64,000 nucleotides of DNA from Hydrogenophaga flava NBRC 102514 (GTDB taxonomy: Bacteria > Pseudomonadota > Gammaproteobacteria > Burkholderiales > Burkholderiaceae_C): NCBI RefSeq assembly GCF_001571145.1, contig NZ_BCTF01000002.1, positions 248,001-312,000 of the forward strand, written 5' to 3'. Numbering within the stretch: position 1 is the stretch's first letter; the number at the start of each line of letters is the position of its first letter. Shown here piece after piece: positions 53,606 through 61,853 of the stretch. The position numbers and the translations under genes are program-made. Below the pieces are notes generated by a model that searched no databases, was not told the DNA's origin, and worked only from the letters and a program-made list of their open reading frames with translations.

Positions 53606-54586
53606 ATGCATGCTTTCCCCTTCTCGCCGCTGCGCCGCGCCGTCTGCGCCGCCACCCTCGCGCTCACCCTGCCGGCCGCCATGGCCTGGACCGACAAACC
53701 CGTGCGCATGCTGGTGCCCGCGCCGGCCGGCGGCACCATGGATGTGGTGGCCCGCATCGTGGCCGACCAGCTCGCGGCCGACATCGGCCAGCCGGTGGTG
53801 GTGGAGAACAAGCCCGGCGCCGGCGGCGCCATCGCGGTGCAGGCCATGCTGGCCGCGCCGCCCGACGGCCACACCATCATGATGACGGCGAGCAACATCC
53901 TCACCGAGATCCCGCACGTCATGAAGACGGCCTTCGACCCGCTCAAGGACGTCAAGCCGGTGACCGCCATCGCGCGCGCCACCATGGTCCTGGTCGGCGC
54001 GCCCAATGTGCCGGCCAAGGACGTCAAGGGTGTGGTGGCCTGGGTCAAGGCCAATCCCGGCAAGGTCAGCTTCGCGTCCTACAGCGCGGGCACCAGTTCG
54101 CACTACGCCGGCATGATCCTCAACCAGAAGGCCGGGCTGGACATGCAGCACGTGCCCTTTGCCGGTTCGCCGCCGGCGCTGGCCCAGCTCATGGGCGGGC
54201 AGGTGCAACTGATGTTCGACGGCATGGCCACGTCCAAGAAGATGGTCGAGGCCGGCAAGATCCAGGCCTTCGGCGTTGCTGCGAAGAAGCGTTCGCCCCA
54301 CCTGCCGAATGTGCCGACCATGGCCGAGCAGGGCTACCCCGATGTGGACTTCAGCAACTGGGTCGGCATCATCGTGGCCAGCAGCGTGCCACCCGCCCTG
54401 GTGCAGAAGATCAACGCCGCGGTGGACAAGACGGCGGCCTCGCCCAAGGTGCGCGACCGCCTGCTGGGCGCGGGCTTCGACGCCGGTGGCGACGAGACCG
54501 CCGAGCAGATGGCCCAGTCGCTGCGCGCCGACTTCGAGCGCAACGCGGCCATCGTCAAGGCCTTCGACATCAAGCTCAACCAGTGA
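53606..54586 (+). CDS. Bug-family (tripartite tricarboxylate transporter) solute receptor
   Basis: A 326-residue periplasmic binding protein. The signal peptide (RRAVCAATLALTLPAAMA) ends near residue 26; the mature part starts WTDKPVRMLVPAPAGGTMDVVAR, the usual Bug opening, with the ligand-loop segment VENKPGAGGAIA near 70. No TctA/TctB membrane genes are adjacent, as is common for orphan Bug receptors in this order. GGAGA lies nine bases before the ATG. It is the first gene downstream of operator copy 2. Ligands of relatives are carboxylates. Confidence 0.92.
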   Translation: MHAFPFSPLRRAVCAATLALTLPAAMAWTDKPVRMLVPAPAGGTMDVVARIVADQLAADIGQPVVVENKPGAGGAIAVQAMLAAPPDGHTIMMTASNILTEIPHVMKTAFDPLKDVKPVTAIARATMVLVGAPNVPAKDVKGVVAWVKANPGKVSFASYSAGTSSHYAGMILNQKAGLDMQHVPFAGSPPALAQLMGGQVQLMFDGMATSKKMVEAGKIQAFGVAAKKRSPHLPNVPTMAEQGYPDVDFSNWVGIIVASSVPPALVQKINAAVDKTAASPKVRDRLLGAGFDAGGDETAEQMAQSLRADFERNAAIVKAFDIKLNQ

Positions 54587-54603
54587 GCCCGCCGGTGCCG
54601 ACG

Positions 54604-55638
54604 ATGAGCACATTCCTCGCGCCTGCGCGCTGGCCCCGGCTGCGCGCCCAGGTGGCCGAGCTCGGCCCGGGCATCACCCTCAGCGCGGTGGTGGCGGTGG
54701 CCGCCATGGCCCTGGGCGCCCACTACGGCGCGCCGGTGATGCTGTTCGCGCTGCTGCTGGGCATGGCGCTGAACTTCCTCTCGGCCGAAGGCAAGGCCGG
54801 CCCCGGCATCCAGTTCACCGCGCGCACCCTGCTGCGCCTGGGCGTGGCCCTGCTGGGGCTGCGCATCACGGTGGCACAGGTGGCGGCGCTGGGCTGGTCG
54901 CCGGTGCTGATGGTGCTGGTGTCGGTGGCCGCGACGATTGCAGTGGGCATGGTGCTGGCGCGGCTGATGGGTTTCCGCCTGTTCTTCGGCCTGCTCACCG
55001 GCGGCGCGGTCGCCATCTGCGGCGCCTCGGCGGCGCTGGCCCTGTCGGCGGCCATGCCCGCGCACCCGCTCAAGGAGCGCGCCACGCTGTTCACCGTGAT
55101 CGGCGTGAGCACGCTCTCGACCCTGGCCATGGTGCTCTACCCCATGCTCACCCACGCGCTGGACATGCCGCCGGTGATGGCCGGCTTCTTCATCGGCGGC
55201 ACCATCCACGACGTGGCCCAGGTGGTGGGCGCGGGCTACAGCCTCTCGCACGACGCGGGCGACGCGGCGACGCTGGTCAAGCTGATGCGGGTGGCCATGC
55301 TGTTGCCGGTGATCGCGCTGGCGGCGGTGCTGGCGCGGCGCTACGAGCGCGTGCAGGGCGGCGATGCGCCGGCCGGCCCGCGCCCGCCGCTGCTGCCCTG
55401 GTTTGCCGTGGCCTTCGCGGTGCTGGTGCTGGTCAACAGCAGCGGCTGGCTGCCGGCGGCGCTGGTGCAGGCGGGGCAGGGCGGCTCGCAGTTCCTGCTG
55501 GTGGCCTCGATGGCGGCCATCGGCATGAAGACCCAGCTGCGCGAGATCGTCACCGTGGGCTGGAAGCCGGTGGCGCTGATGGTGCTGGAGACCGCCTTCC
55601 TGGCCGCGCTGTTCTGGGGGCTGCTGCAGCTGTCGTAG
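54604..55638 (+). CDS. YeiH-family putative sulfate exporter
   Basis: A 344-residue inner-membrane protein with about ten helices, matching the YeiH/UPF0324 family often annotated as putative sulfate or sulfite exporters. Typical segments are LRLGVALLGLRITVAQV, GGAVAICGASAALAL and FFIGGTIHDVAQVVGAG. It follows the Bug receptor by 17 bases and is probably co-transcribed. With a TauD-like dioxygenase in the divergent operon, removal of sulfite released from a sulfonate is a reasonable hypothesis; the family's transport activity is not firmly proven. Confidence 0.88.
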   Translation: MSTFLAPARWPRLRAQVAELGPGITLSAVVAVAAMALGAHYGAPVMLFALLLGMALNFLSAEGKAGPGIQFTARTLLRLGVALLGLRITVAQVAALGWSPVLMVLVSVAATIAVGMVLARLMGFRLFFGLLTGGAVAICGASAALALSAAMPAHPLKERATLFTVIGVSTLSTLAMVLYPMLTHALDMPPVMAGFFIGGTIHDVAQVVGAGYSLSHDAGDAATLVKLMRVAMLLPVIALAAVLARRYERVQGGDAPAGPRPPLLPWFAVAFAVLVLVNSSGWLPAALVQAGQGGSQFLLVASMAAIGMKTQLREIVTVGWKPVALMVLETAFLAALFWGLLQLS

Positions 55639-55695
55639 CCCGGTGCCGCGCACCCGGCCCACTACACTTCCGGGTTCACACGGAAGGGGAACCCC

Positions 55696-56409
55696 ATGGG
55701 CGCGCAATGGAAAGCCAAACACAAGGACATCGCGGCGAACGCGAAAGGCAAGCTGTTCGGCAAGCTGGTCAAGGACATCATCATTGCGGCCCGCAACGGC
55801 CCCGACCCTGCGGCCAACGCGCGGCTGCGGCTGGTGGTGGAGCAGGCGCGCAAGGTCTCCATGCCCAAGGACACGCTGGAGCGCGCCATCAAGAAGGGCG
55901 CCGGCCTCACGGGTGAGGCGGTGCACTACGAACACGTGATGTACGAAGGCTTTGCGCCGCACCGCGTGCCGGTGATGGTGGAGTGCCTGACCGACAACGT
56001 GAACCGCACCGCACCCGAGATGCGCGTGCTGTTCCGCAAGGGCCAGCTGGGCACCAGCGGCTCGGTGTCCTGGGACTTCGACCACGTCGGCATCATCGAA
56101 GCCGAAGCGGCGAACAAGGACGCCGACGCCGAGCTAGCCGCCATCGAGGCCGGCGCGCAGGACTTCGAACCCGCGGACGACGAGGGCGTGTGCGTCTTCC
56201 TCACCGATCCGACCGACCTTGATCTGGTCAGCCGCGCGCTGCCGGCCCAGGGCTTCACTGTGTTGTCGGCCAAGCTGGGCTACAAGCCCAAGAACCCGGT
56301 GGACCCGGCCAGCCTGAGCGCCGAGGCGCTGGAGGAGGTGGAGGCCTTCCTGGCGGCGCTCGACGAACACGACGACGTGCAGAACCTCTTCGCCGGGCTG
56401 GGCGGCTGA
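55696..56409 (+). CDS. yebC: YebC/PmpR-family regulator
   Basis: A 237-residue cytoplasmic protein with the full YebC layout: [28 protein letters not shown] at the N terminus (helical domain 1, shown in part by positions 1-28), [21 protein letters not shown] with domain 2, and the acidic domain 3 containing YKPKNPV. YebC proteins affect transcription and, in recent work, relieve ribosome pausing at proline-rich stretches. GGAAGGGG precedes the ATG. Its stop shares one base with the start of the phospholipase D-family gene. Confidence 0.93.
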   Translation: MGAQWKAKHKDIAANAKGKLFGKLVKDIIIAARNGPDPAANARLRLVVEQARKVSMPKDTLERAIKKGAGLTGEAVHYEHVMYEGFAPHRVPVMVECLTDNVNRTAPEMRVLFRKGQLGTSGSVSWDFDHVGIIEAEAANKDADAELAAIEAGAQDFEPADDEGVCVFLTDPTDLDLVSRALPAQGFTVLSAKLGYKPKNPVDPASLSAEALEEVEAFLAALDEHDDVQNLFAGLGG

Positions 56410-57839
56410 TGGTCTGGCGGCTCGTCCGGTGGACCGGCATCGCGCTGCTGGTCCTGTTGATCGGTGTGCCGGTGGTGTTCGCCATCGCCTTCCTGGGCAT
56501 CCAGGAGGCGAGCGAGCGCCAGTGGCTGGGCCAGGCGCCGCAGCACGCCGCCATCGACGTGCGCTCGCGCGAGCCGCACGCGGTGGCCCTGCTGGACGTG
56601 GGTTTCGACTCGCTGGCCGCGCGCCTGAAGCTGATCGAAGAGGCGAAGCAGTCCATCGAACTGGAGTTCTTCATCTACGAGCTGGACGAGTCCAGCCGCC
56701 TGATCAGCCAGGCGCTGGCGCGCAAGGCGGCGCAAGGCGTGAAGGTGCGCATCCTGGTGGACTTTGCGATGCCGGTGTTCAAGCTGGCGCCGCAGGTGGC
56801 GCGCACGCTGGAACAGGTGGGCGTGCAGGTGCGCTACTACAACACCTCGGGCATTGCGCGCTTCTTCGCCATGCAGCACCGCACCCACCGCAAGCTGCTG
56901 GTGGTGGATCGGCAGAAGGCCATCATCGGCGGTCGCAACATCGGCAACGACTACTTCGACCTGTCATCCCACTACAACTTCCTCGACAGCGACCTGCTGA
57001 TCCAGGGGCCGATCGCGGCCGCCATCGTCGACAGCTTCGAGTTGTACTGGGCTTCGGACTGGGTGAGCCACCCGAAGGACATCGCGGTGGACGAAAGCGA
57101 TGCGCCCCGCATCAACCTGCTGGGCAACCGCACGGTGGCCGAAGAGCGCATCAGCGCCGAGCTGCGCCAGCACACGGCGGCGCCGCGGTTCAGCACCTGC
57201 CGCGACACGCACTTCGTCACCGACTACCCCGGCTCGGGTGTGGAGCGGCGCAAGGTCTACACGGCGATTGCCTCGCTGGTGCAGGAGGCGAAGCAGCACA
57301 TCGTGGTCGAGAGCCCCTACCTGGTGCTGCGCGACGACGGCGTGGCGCTGATGCAGGGCGTTCTGCAGCGCGGCGTGCAGCTGCAGTTCCTCACCAACAC
57401 CCTGCATTCCACCGACGCGTTCTACGCTGTGGCCAGCCTGGCCGATTCGCTGGACCGCTTCGCGCTGGCGAACCTGGAGGTCTGGGGCTACGACGGGCGG
57501 CCGCTCAAGCAGAACGCCCGCCCGCCCGCGTCCGAGCGCTGGGGTGTGCACGCCAAGCGCGCTGTGTTCGACGACCGCACCGTGGTGGTGGGCACCTACA
57601 ACATGGACCCGCGCTCGGCCAACCTCAACTCGGAGCTGATCGTGATCTGCCGCAACAACCCCGAGCTGGCCGCGGCGATGACGGCGAGCCTGAAGGCGCG
57701 GCTGTCGCAGTCGCGCGCCATCACCGGCGCGCCGGGCGCGCGCGGCTACGACGCGCTGATCGAGGGCGCGGACACGGACACCATCTTCCAGATGCGCATG
57801 GTCCGGCCCTTCGCCAGTTTCCTGGACTTCCTGCTGTAG
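56409..57839 (+). CDS. phospholipase D-family protein (cardiolipin-synthase-like)
   Basis: A 476-residue membrane-anchored enzyme. One N-terminal hydrophobic segment (about 8-31) is followed by two PLD domains with HKD motifs: His160-x-Lys162-x4-Asp167 (HRKLLVVD) and His381-x-Lys383-x4-Asp388 (HAKRAVFD), each followed by the GGRN or GTYNMDPRS loop. It resembles cardiolipin synthase C-like proteins, which exchange phosphatidyl groups. The second motif's NMDPRSANLNSE is typical. The start overlaps the yebC stop by one base. Confidence 0.9.
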   Translation: MVWRLVRWTGIALLVLLIGVPVVFAIAFLGIQEASERQWLGQAPQHAAIDVRSREPHAVALLDVGFDSLAARLKLIEEAKQSIELEFFIYELDESSRLISQALARKAAQGVKVRILVDFAMPVFKLAPQVARTLEQVGVQVRYYNTSGIARFFAMQHRTHRKLLVVDRQKAIIGGRNIGNDYFDLSSHYNFLDSDLLIQGPIAAAIVDSFELYWASDWVSHPKDIAVDESDAPRINLLGNRTVAEERISAELRQHTAAPRFSTCRDTHFVTDYPGSGVERRKVYTAIASLVQEAKQHIVVESPYLVLRDDGVALMQGVLQRGVQLQFLTNTLHSTDAFYAVASLADSLDRFALANLEVWGYDGRPLKQNARPPASERWGVHAKRAVFDDRTVVVGTYNMDPRSANLNSELIVICRNNPELAAAMTASLKARLSQSRAITGAPGARGYDALIEGADTDTIFQMRMVRPFASFLDFLL

Positions 57840-57846
57840 CCGCCGC

Positions 57847-58731
57847 TCAGGCCGTGGCGCGCTGCTCGCCCAGGCGGCCGTCGCGGAAATCTGCCAGCGC
57901 CTGGTAGATCTCGTCGGTGGTGTTCATCACGAACGGGCCGTACTGGGCGATGGGTTCGTTCAGCGGCTGGCCGGCGATCAGCAGCACCCTGGCGTCGGCG
58001 CTGGCCTCGATGCGCACACCGTCGCTTGCCGGGTCGTTGGCCAGCAGCGCCATGCGCTGCACCGGCACCGATGTGCCGTTCACGCTCACCTCGCCGCGGT
58101 AGACGTAGACGAAGGCGTTGTGCGTGCCCGGCAGCGCCTGCTCGAAGTGCGAGCAGGCGCCCAGGTGCAGGTCCAGGTACAGCGGCTGCGTGCCCTCGCG
58201 GATCACCGCGCCGGTCACGCCGTGGCTTTCACCGGCGATCACCGTCACCGCCACGCCTTCGGGCGTGGTGAACTGCGGCAGCTCGGCGTTTGAAAAATCG
58301 CGGTACCAGGGCGGGCACAGCTTGTCGCGCGCGGGCAGGTTCAGCCAGAGCTGGAAGCCTTCCATCAGGCCTTCTTCCTGCTGCGGAATCTCGGAGTGGA
58401 TCACGCCGTGGCCGGCCGTCATCCACTGCACGCCGCCGTTCTCCAGCAGGCCTTCGTTGCCGGCACTGTCGCGGTGCAGCATGCGGCCCGCGATCATGTG
58501 GGTCACGGTCTCGAAGCCGCGGTGTGGGTGGTCGGGGAAGCCGGCGATGTAGTCGTCGGCCTGGTCGCTGCCGAAGGCGTCGAGCATCAGGAACGGGTCC
58601 AGCCGGCGCTGCAGGTTCTGCGTCAGCACGCGGGTGAGCTTGACGCCCGCACCGTCGGAGGTGGGTATGCCGGCCACCAGCCGCTCGACGCGGCGGGGCT
58701 GCTGCAGGCGGGGGGTGAGGGTGGCGGTCAT
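57847..58731 (-). CDS. pirin family protein
   Basis: A 294-residue bicupin. The N-terminal cupin has the metal motif HPHRGFETVTHM (about 72-83) with a further His in HSEIPQQEEG (about 116), the standard pirin His3-Glu site. The C-terminal cupin is metal-free. Bacterial pirins can oxidise quercetin-like compounds or modulate enzyme activity; the role here is unknown. GGAG lies about six bases before the ATG at 58731. azoR is just upstream on the same strand (67 bases), a common pairing. Confidence 0.92.
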   Translation of the reverse strand: MTATLTPRLQQPRRVERLVAGIPTSDGAGVKLTRVLTQNLQRRLDPFLMLDAFGSDQADDYIAGFPDHPHRGFETVTHMIAGRMLHRDSAGNEGLLENGGVQWMTAGHGVIHSEIPQQEEGLMEGFQLWLNLPARDKLCPPWYRDFSNAELPQFTTPEGVAVTVIAGESHGVTGAVIREGTQPLYLDLHLGACSHFEQALPGTHNAFVYVYRGEVSVNGTSVPVQRMALLANDPASDGVRIEASADARVLLIAGQPLNEPIAQYGPFVMNTTDEIYQALADFRDGRLGEQRATA

Positions 58732-58798
58732 GGTGGTCTCCTGAAGGTGCGGGGTGTCAAAAGCGGCCACCCCGCGCAGCCGCTGTGAACGCGTGCGC

Positions 58799-59398
58799 TC
58801 AGCCGATGGCGGCGGCCAGGTCGGCTTCGGCCTGGGCGAAGCCCTTGGCCACGGCCTCGGGGCCCATGGCCAGGCCTTCGGCGTAGATCAGGCGCACATC
58901 GGTCAGGCCCAGGAAGCCCAGCACCGTCTTCAGGTAGGGCGTCTGGCTGTCGTGAGGCTGGTCGCGGTAGAGGCCGCCGCGGGCCAGCGCCAGGTAGACG
59001 GTCTTGCCCTTGACCAGGCCTTCGGGGCCCTTCTCGGTGTAGCGGAAGGTCACGCCGGCGCGGGCGACAGCATCGATCCAGGCCTTGAGCTGCACCGGGA
59101 CGCCGAAGTTGTACATCGGCACGCCCAGCACGATGGCGTCGTGCGCCTGCAGCTCGGCGATCAGCGCGTCGTACTCGGCCACCACGGCGGCCTGCTCGGC
59201 GCTGCGCTGCTCGGCGGGGGTGAACAGGGCGCCCAGGGCGGCCTCGTCCAGCACGGTCACGGGCGTGGCGCCCAGGTCGCGCAGGGTGACGGTGCTGCCC
59301 GGGTGGGCGGCCACCAGGCGCTCGCTCACGCTGTTGGCGAGCTTGGTGGAGTTGCCGGCTTCGCGGCGGGGGCTGGCATTGATCTGCAGAATCTTCAT
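58799..59398 (-). CDS. azoR: FMN-dependent NADH-azoreductase
   Basis: A 199-residue flavodoxin-fold oxidoreductase that reduces quinones and azo compounds. It shows the FMN-phosphate loop [30 protein letters not shown] for flavin ring contacts, and ARGGLY. GGAG precedes the ATG at 59398. It is divergent from a LysR gene, 96 bases apart, which is very often its direct regulator, and probably co-transcribed with pirin. Confidence 0.95.
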   Translation of the reverse strand: MKILQINASPRREAGNSTKLANSVSERLVAAHPGSTVTLRDLGATPVTVLDEAALGALFTPAEQRSAEQAAVVAEYDALIAELQAHDAIVLGVPMYNFGVPVQLKAWIDAVARAGVTFRYTEKGPEGLVKGKTVYLALARGGLYRDQPHDSQTPYLKTVLGFLGLTDVRLIYAEGLAMGPEAVAKGFAQAEADLAAAIG

Positions 59399-59461
59399 GG
59401 CGGGCTCCTGGGAGTTGGGGGATTCGGAAACGACCAGTAGTTGATCGATGGACTAAACTTT

Positions 59462-59490
59462 ATGGCTTGCCAATTCCCCTGAAAAGCCAT
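59462..59490. promoter_or_regulatory. inverted repeat between azoR and lysR-type gene
   Basis: ATGGCTT (59462-59468) and AAGCCAT (59484-59490) form a seven-base inverted repeat with a 15-base spacer in the 96-base divergent interval. The spacing and location fit a LysR-type site; the right arm is only four bases before the LysR start codon. Confidence 0.45.
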
Positions 59491-59494
59491 CGAA

Positions 59495-60463
59495 ATGGAT
59501 AAGATTGTTTCCATGGTGGAACAATCACTGCGCGAATGTGGCCCCGACGCCATCGAACCGACCGACCTGCTCATCTTTGCCCGCGTGGCCGAGCTGGGCA
59601 GCTTCAGCCAGGCCGCGGTGCGCCTGGGCCTGCCCAAATCCACGGTGTCGCGCCGCGTGGCCTCGCTGGAACGGCTGATGGGCGAGCGCCTGCTGCTGCG
59701 CACCACGCGGCGCCAGTCGCTCACCGAGTTCGGCCTGCAGTTGCTGGAACACGCGCGGCAGGTGGTGGCCGAGCTGGAAGCGGTGCACAGCCTGCGCGAG
59801 CAGCGCCGCGCCGCGCCCAGCGGCCGGCTGCGCGTGTCCATGCCCAGCGACTTCGCCAACATCATGCTGGCCGACAGCCTGGCGGCCTTCACCGCGCTGC
59901 ACCCGGCGATCACGCTCGACATGGACCTCTCGCCGCGCCGGGTCGACCTGCTGGGCGAGGGTTTCGACGTGGTGCTGCGCATGGGCGACCTGCCCGACGA
60001 CAACCTGCTGGTGGCGACGCGGCTGGCGGTGTTTGCCAATGGCCTCTACGCCGCGCCCGACTACCTGCGCGCGCGCGGCGAGCCGCAGCACCCCGACGAT
60101 CTGGCCGGCCACACCGCGCTGCGGCTGATGCGCGGCAACGGCGAGCCCGCGGTCTGGCCGCTGCGCCGGGGCGACGAGCGCTGGTCCGCGGTGCCGGCCG
60201 GGCAGGTGAGCGCCAATTCGCCCGAACTGCTGATGCGCATGGCGCGCGCCGGCGCCGGCATCGCGGCCCTGCCGGAACACTTCGCGCTGCCTGAGGTCTC
60301 GCGGGGCGGCCTGCGCCGCGTGCTGCCCGACTGGTGCCTGCCCGAGGCCCCAGCCTGGGCGGTCTACCCGGGTCGCAAGCTGGTGCCACCCAAGACCCGT
60401 GCCTTCGTCGACATGCTCAAGGCGGCGCTTGCGCGCTGCGACGCGGCCGGCACCGGACCCTGA
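59495..60463 (+). CDS. LysR-family transcriptional regulator
   Basis: A 322-residue LTTR. The helix-turn-helix (about 25-80: FARVAELGSFSQAAVRLGLPKSTVSRRV, described here by its positions and key residues S-F-S-Q-A) is followed by the effector-binding domain (about 105-300), of the CrgA-like subgroup (RVDLLGEGFDVVLRMG). The ATG at 59495 is plausible; a start at 59513 would shorten it by six residues. It faces azoR and probably controls azoR-pirin and itself. The effector may be a quinone or electrophile (inference). Confidence 0.92.
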   Translation: MDKIVSMVEQSLRECGPDAIEPTDLLIFARVAELGSFSQAAVRLGLPKSTVSRRVASLERLMGERLLLRTTRRQSLTEFGLQLLEHARQVVAELEAVHSLREQRRAAPSGRLRVSMPSDFANIMLADSLAAFTALHPAITLDMDLSPRRVDLLGEGFDVVLRMGDLPDDNLLVATRLAVFANGLYAAPDYLRARGEPQHPDDLAGHTALRLMRGNGEPAVWPLRRGDERWSAVPAGQVSANSPELLMRMARAGAGIAALPEHFALPEVSRGGLRRVLPDWCLPEAPAWAVYPGRKLVPPKTRAFVDMLKAALARCDAAGTGP

Positions 60464-60475
60464 GCCTGCGGGGCC

Positions 60476-61267
60476 TCAGCCCTTGCCCAGCGGCGGGCGG
60501 CCCATCAGGCTGTTGGTGATGAAGATCGGCCCCAGCTCGGCCGCCGCGGCCAGCAGTTCGGGCGCGAACTCGTGCATGCGCTCGGTGGTCAGGCGCTGGC
60601 GCGGCCCGGCCACGCTTATCACGCCGATGGCCTCGCCGCGCCGCAGCACCGGCACCGCCATCGCGCTCATGCCGGGCGCGAACACCTCGTCGATCACCGC
60701 GTAGCCGCGCACCCGTGCCGCGTGCAGAAACCCCAGCAGCGCCTTGACGGTGGTCGGTGCCCTGGGGCCGTATTCGGCGGGCTCGCCCAGGCCCTGTTGC
60801 ATCACCAGCGTCAGGGCCTGCTCGTCGCTCATGGTCAGCAGCCAGGCGTGGCCCGAGGCGGTGCAGGACAGCCGCGCCGCCATGCCCATGTCGGGGTCGT
60901 AGCGCAGGCCCTTGCGCACCCCTTGCGCCTTGGCCACCCAGACCAGCCGGTCGCCGTCCACCACCGACAGGCGCACCAGCTCGCCGGTGTGCTGGGCCAG
61001 CCGTTCGAGCAGGGGTTCGGCGATGTCCACGACGCCCGAACTGCTGAGGTAGCCCAGGCCCAGCGACACCAGCTTGGTGGTCAGCATGTAGTCGCCCTGC
61101 TTGCGCTGCTGCCGCACATAGCCCCGCTGCTGCAGCGCCGACAGCAGCCGGTGGCAGGCGCTCAGCGGCATGTCCAGCTCGCTGGCCAGATGCGCCAGCG
61201 GCAGACCTTCGGGGTGGGCAGCGAGCTGCTCCAGCAGCGACAGGCCGCGGTCCAGGGCCATGCTCAT
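60476..61267 (-). CDS. IclR-family transcriptional regulator
   Basis: A 263-residue regulator. The N-terminal winged helix has LAHLASELDMPLSACHRLL as recognition region, and the effector domain runs from about 80 to 255 with VAVPVLRRGEAIGVISVAG. AAAGGAA lies eight bases before the ATG at 61267. It is divergent from aroQ and the TRAP receptor, its likely targets. An imperfect GTTTC-N7-GAAAC repeat at 61296-61312 is a candidate site. Confidence 0.9.
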   Translation of the reverse strand: MSMALDRGLSLLEQLAAHPEGLPLAHLASELDMPLSACHRLLSALQQRGYVRQQRKQGDYMLTTKLVSLGLGYLSSSGVVDIAEPLLERLAQHTGELVRLSVVDGDRLVWVAKAQGVRKGLRYDPDMGMAARLSCTASGHAWLLTMSDEQALTLVMQQGLGEPAEYGPRAPTTVKALLGFLHAARVRGYAVIDEVFAPGMSAMAVPVLRRGEAIGVISVAGPRQRLTTERMHEFAPELLAAAAELGPIFITNSLMGRPPLGKG

Positions 61268-61295
61268 GCGGTTTCCTTTTTGTATTAAGAAAACA

Positions 61296-61312
61296 GTTTC
61301 CAGAAAAGAAAC
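61296..61312. promoter_or_regulatory. candidate IclR site upstream of aroQ
   Basis: GTTTC (61296-61300) and GAAAC (61308-61312) flank seven bases in the 93-base divergent interval between the IclR gene and aroQ. The arms are short and the region is A/T-rich, so the promoter boxes may coincide. Weak by itself. Confidence 0.35.
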
Positions 61313-61360
61313 ACTTTCTTCTCGCGTCCGAACAATGGTCGCACAACCGGAGACCGCCGA

Positions 61361-61816
61361 ATGCCGACCGAACCCCTGACCGTCCATGTGCTCAACGGCC
61401 CCAACCTGAACCTGCTCGGCCTGCGCGAGCCGCACCTGTATGGCAGTGAGACCCTGGCCGGGGTGGAGGCGCGCTGCCGCCGCGTGGCCGACGGGCTCGG
61501 CCTGGCCTGCGAATTCCGCCAGACCAACCACGAGGGTGTGCTGGTGGACTGGGTGCAGGAGGCGCGTGAGAAAGCCGCGGCCGTGGTCATCAACCCGGCC
61601 GGCCTGTCGTTCCGCTCGATCCCGCTGCTGGACGCGCTCAAGACGCTGGACTGCCCGCTGGCCGAGGTGCACATCACCAACATCCACCGGCGCGACCCGA
61701 TCTACCAGACCTCGCTGGTGTCATTGGCCGCCACCGGCGTTATCTGCGGCTTCGGCCCCTTCGGCTACGAGCTGGCCATCCGCGCGGTCGCTGATCGCCT
61801 GCGCGCCCACCCTTGA
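61361..61816 (+). CDS. aroQ: type II 3-dehydroquinate dehydratase
   Basis: Interconverts 3-dehydroquinate and 3-dehydroshikimate. The 151-residue protein has the type II layout: LNGPNLNLLGLREPHLYG with catalytic Tyr27 and the lid arginine, FRQTNHEG near 52-59, and the catalytic His104 in AEVHITNIHRRDP. Its place beside an IclR regulator and a TRAP receptor suggests a catabolic quinate-pathway copy rather than the biosynthetic one. It would supply substrate to the dehydratase-like enzyme at 44331-45242. Confidence 0.95.
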   Translation: MPTEPLTVHVLNGPNLNLLGLREPHLYGSETLAGVEARCRRVADGLGLACEFRQTNHEGVLVDWVQEAREKAAAVVINPAGLSFRSIPLLDALKTLDCPLAEVHITNIHRRDPIYQTSLVSLAATGVICGFGPFGYELAIRAVADRLRAHP

Positions 61817-61853
61817 TCCGCTTGCCTTTCAACCACAACCCCAGGAGACCGCC

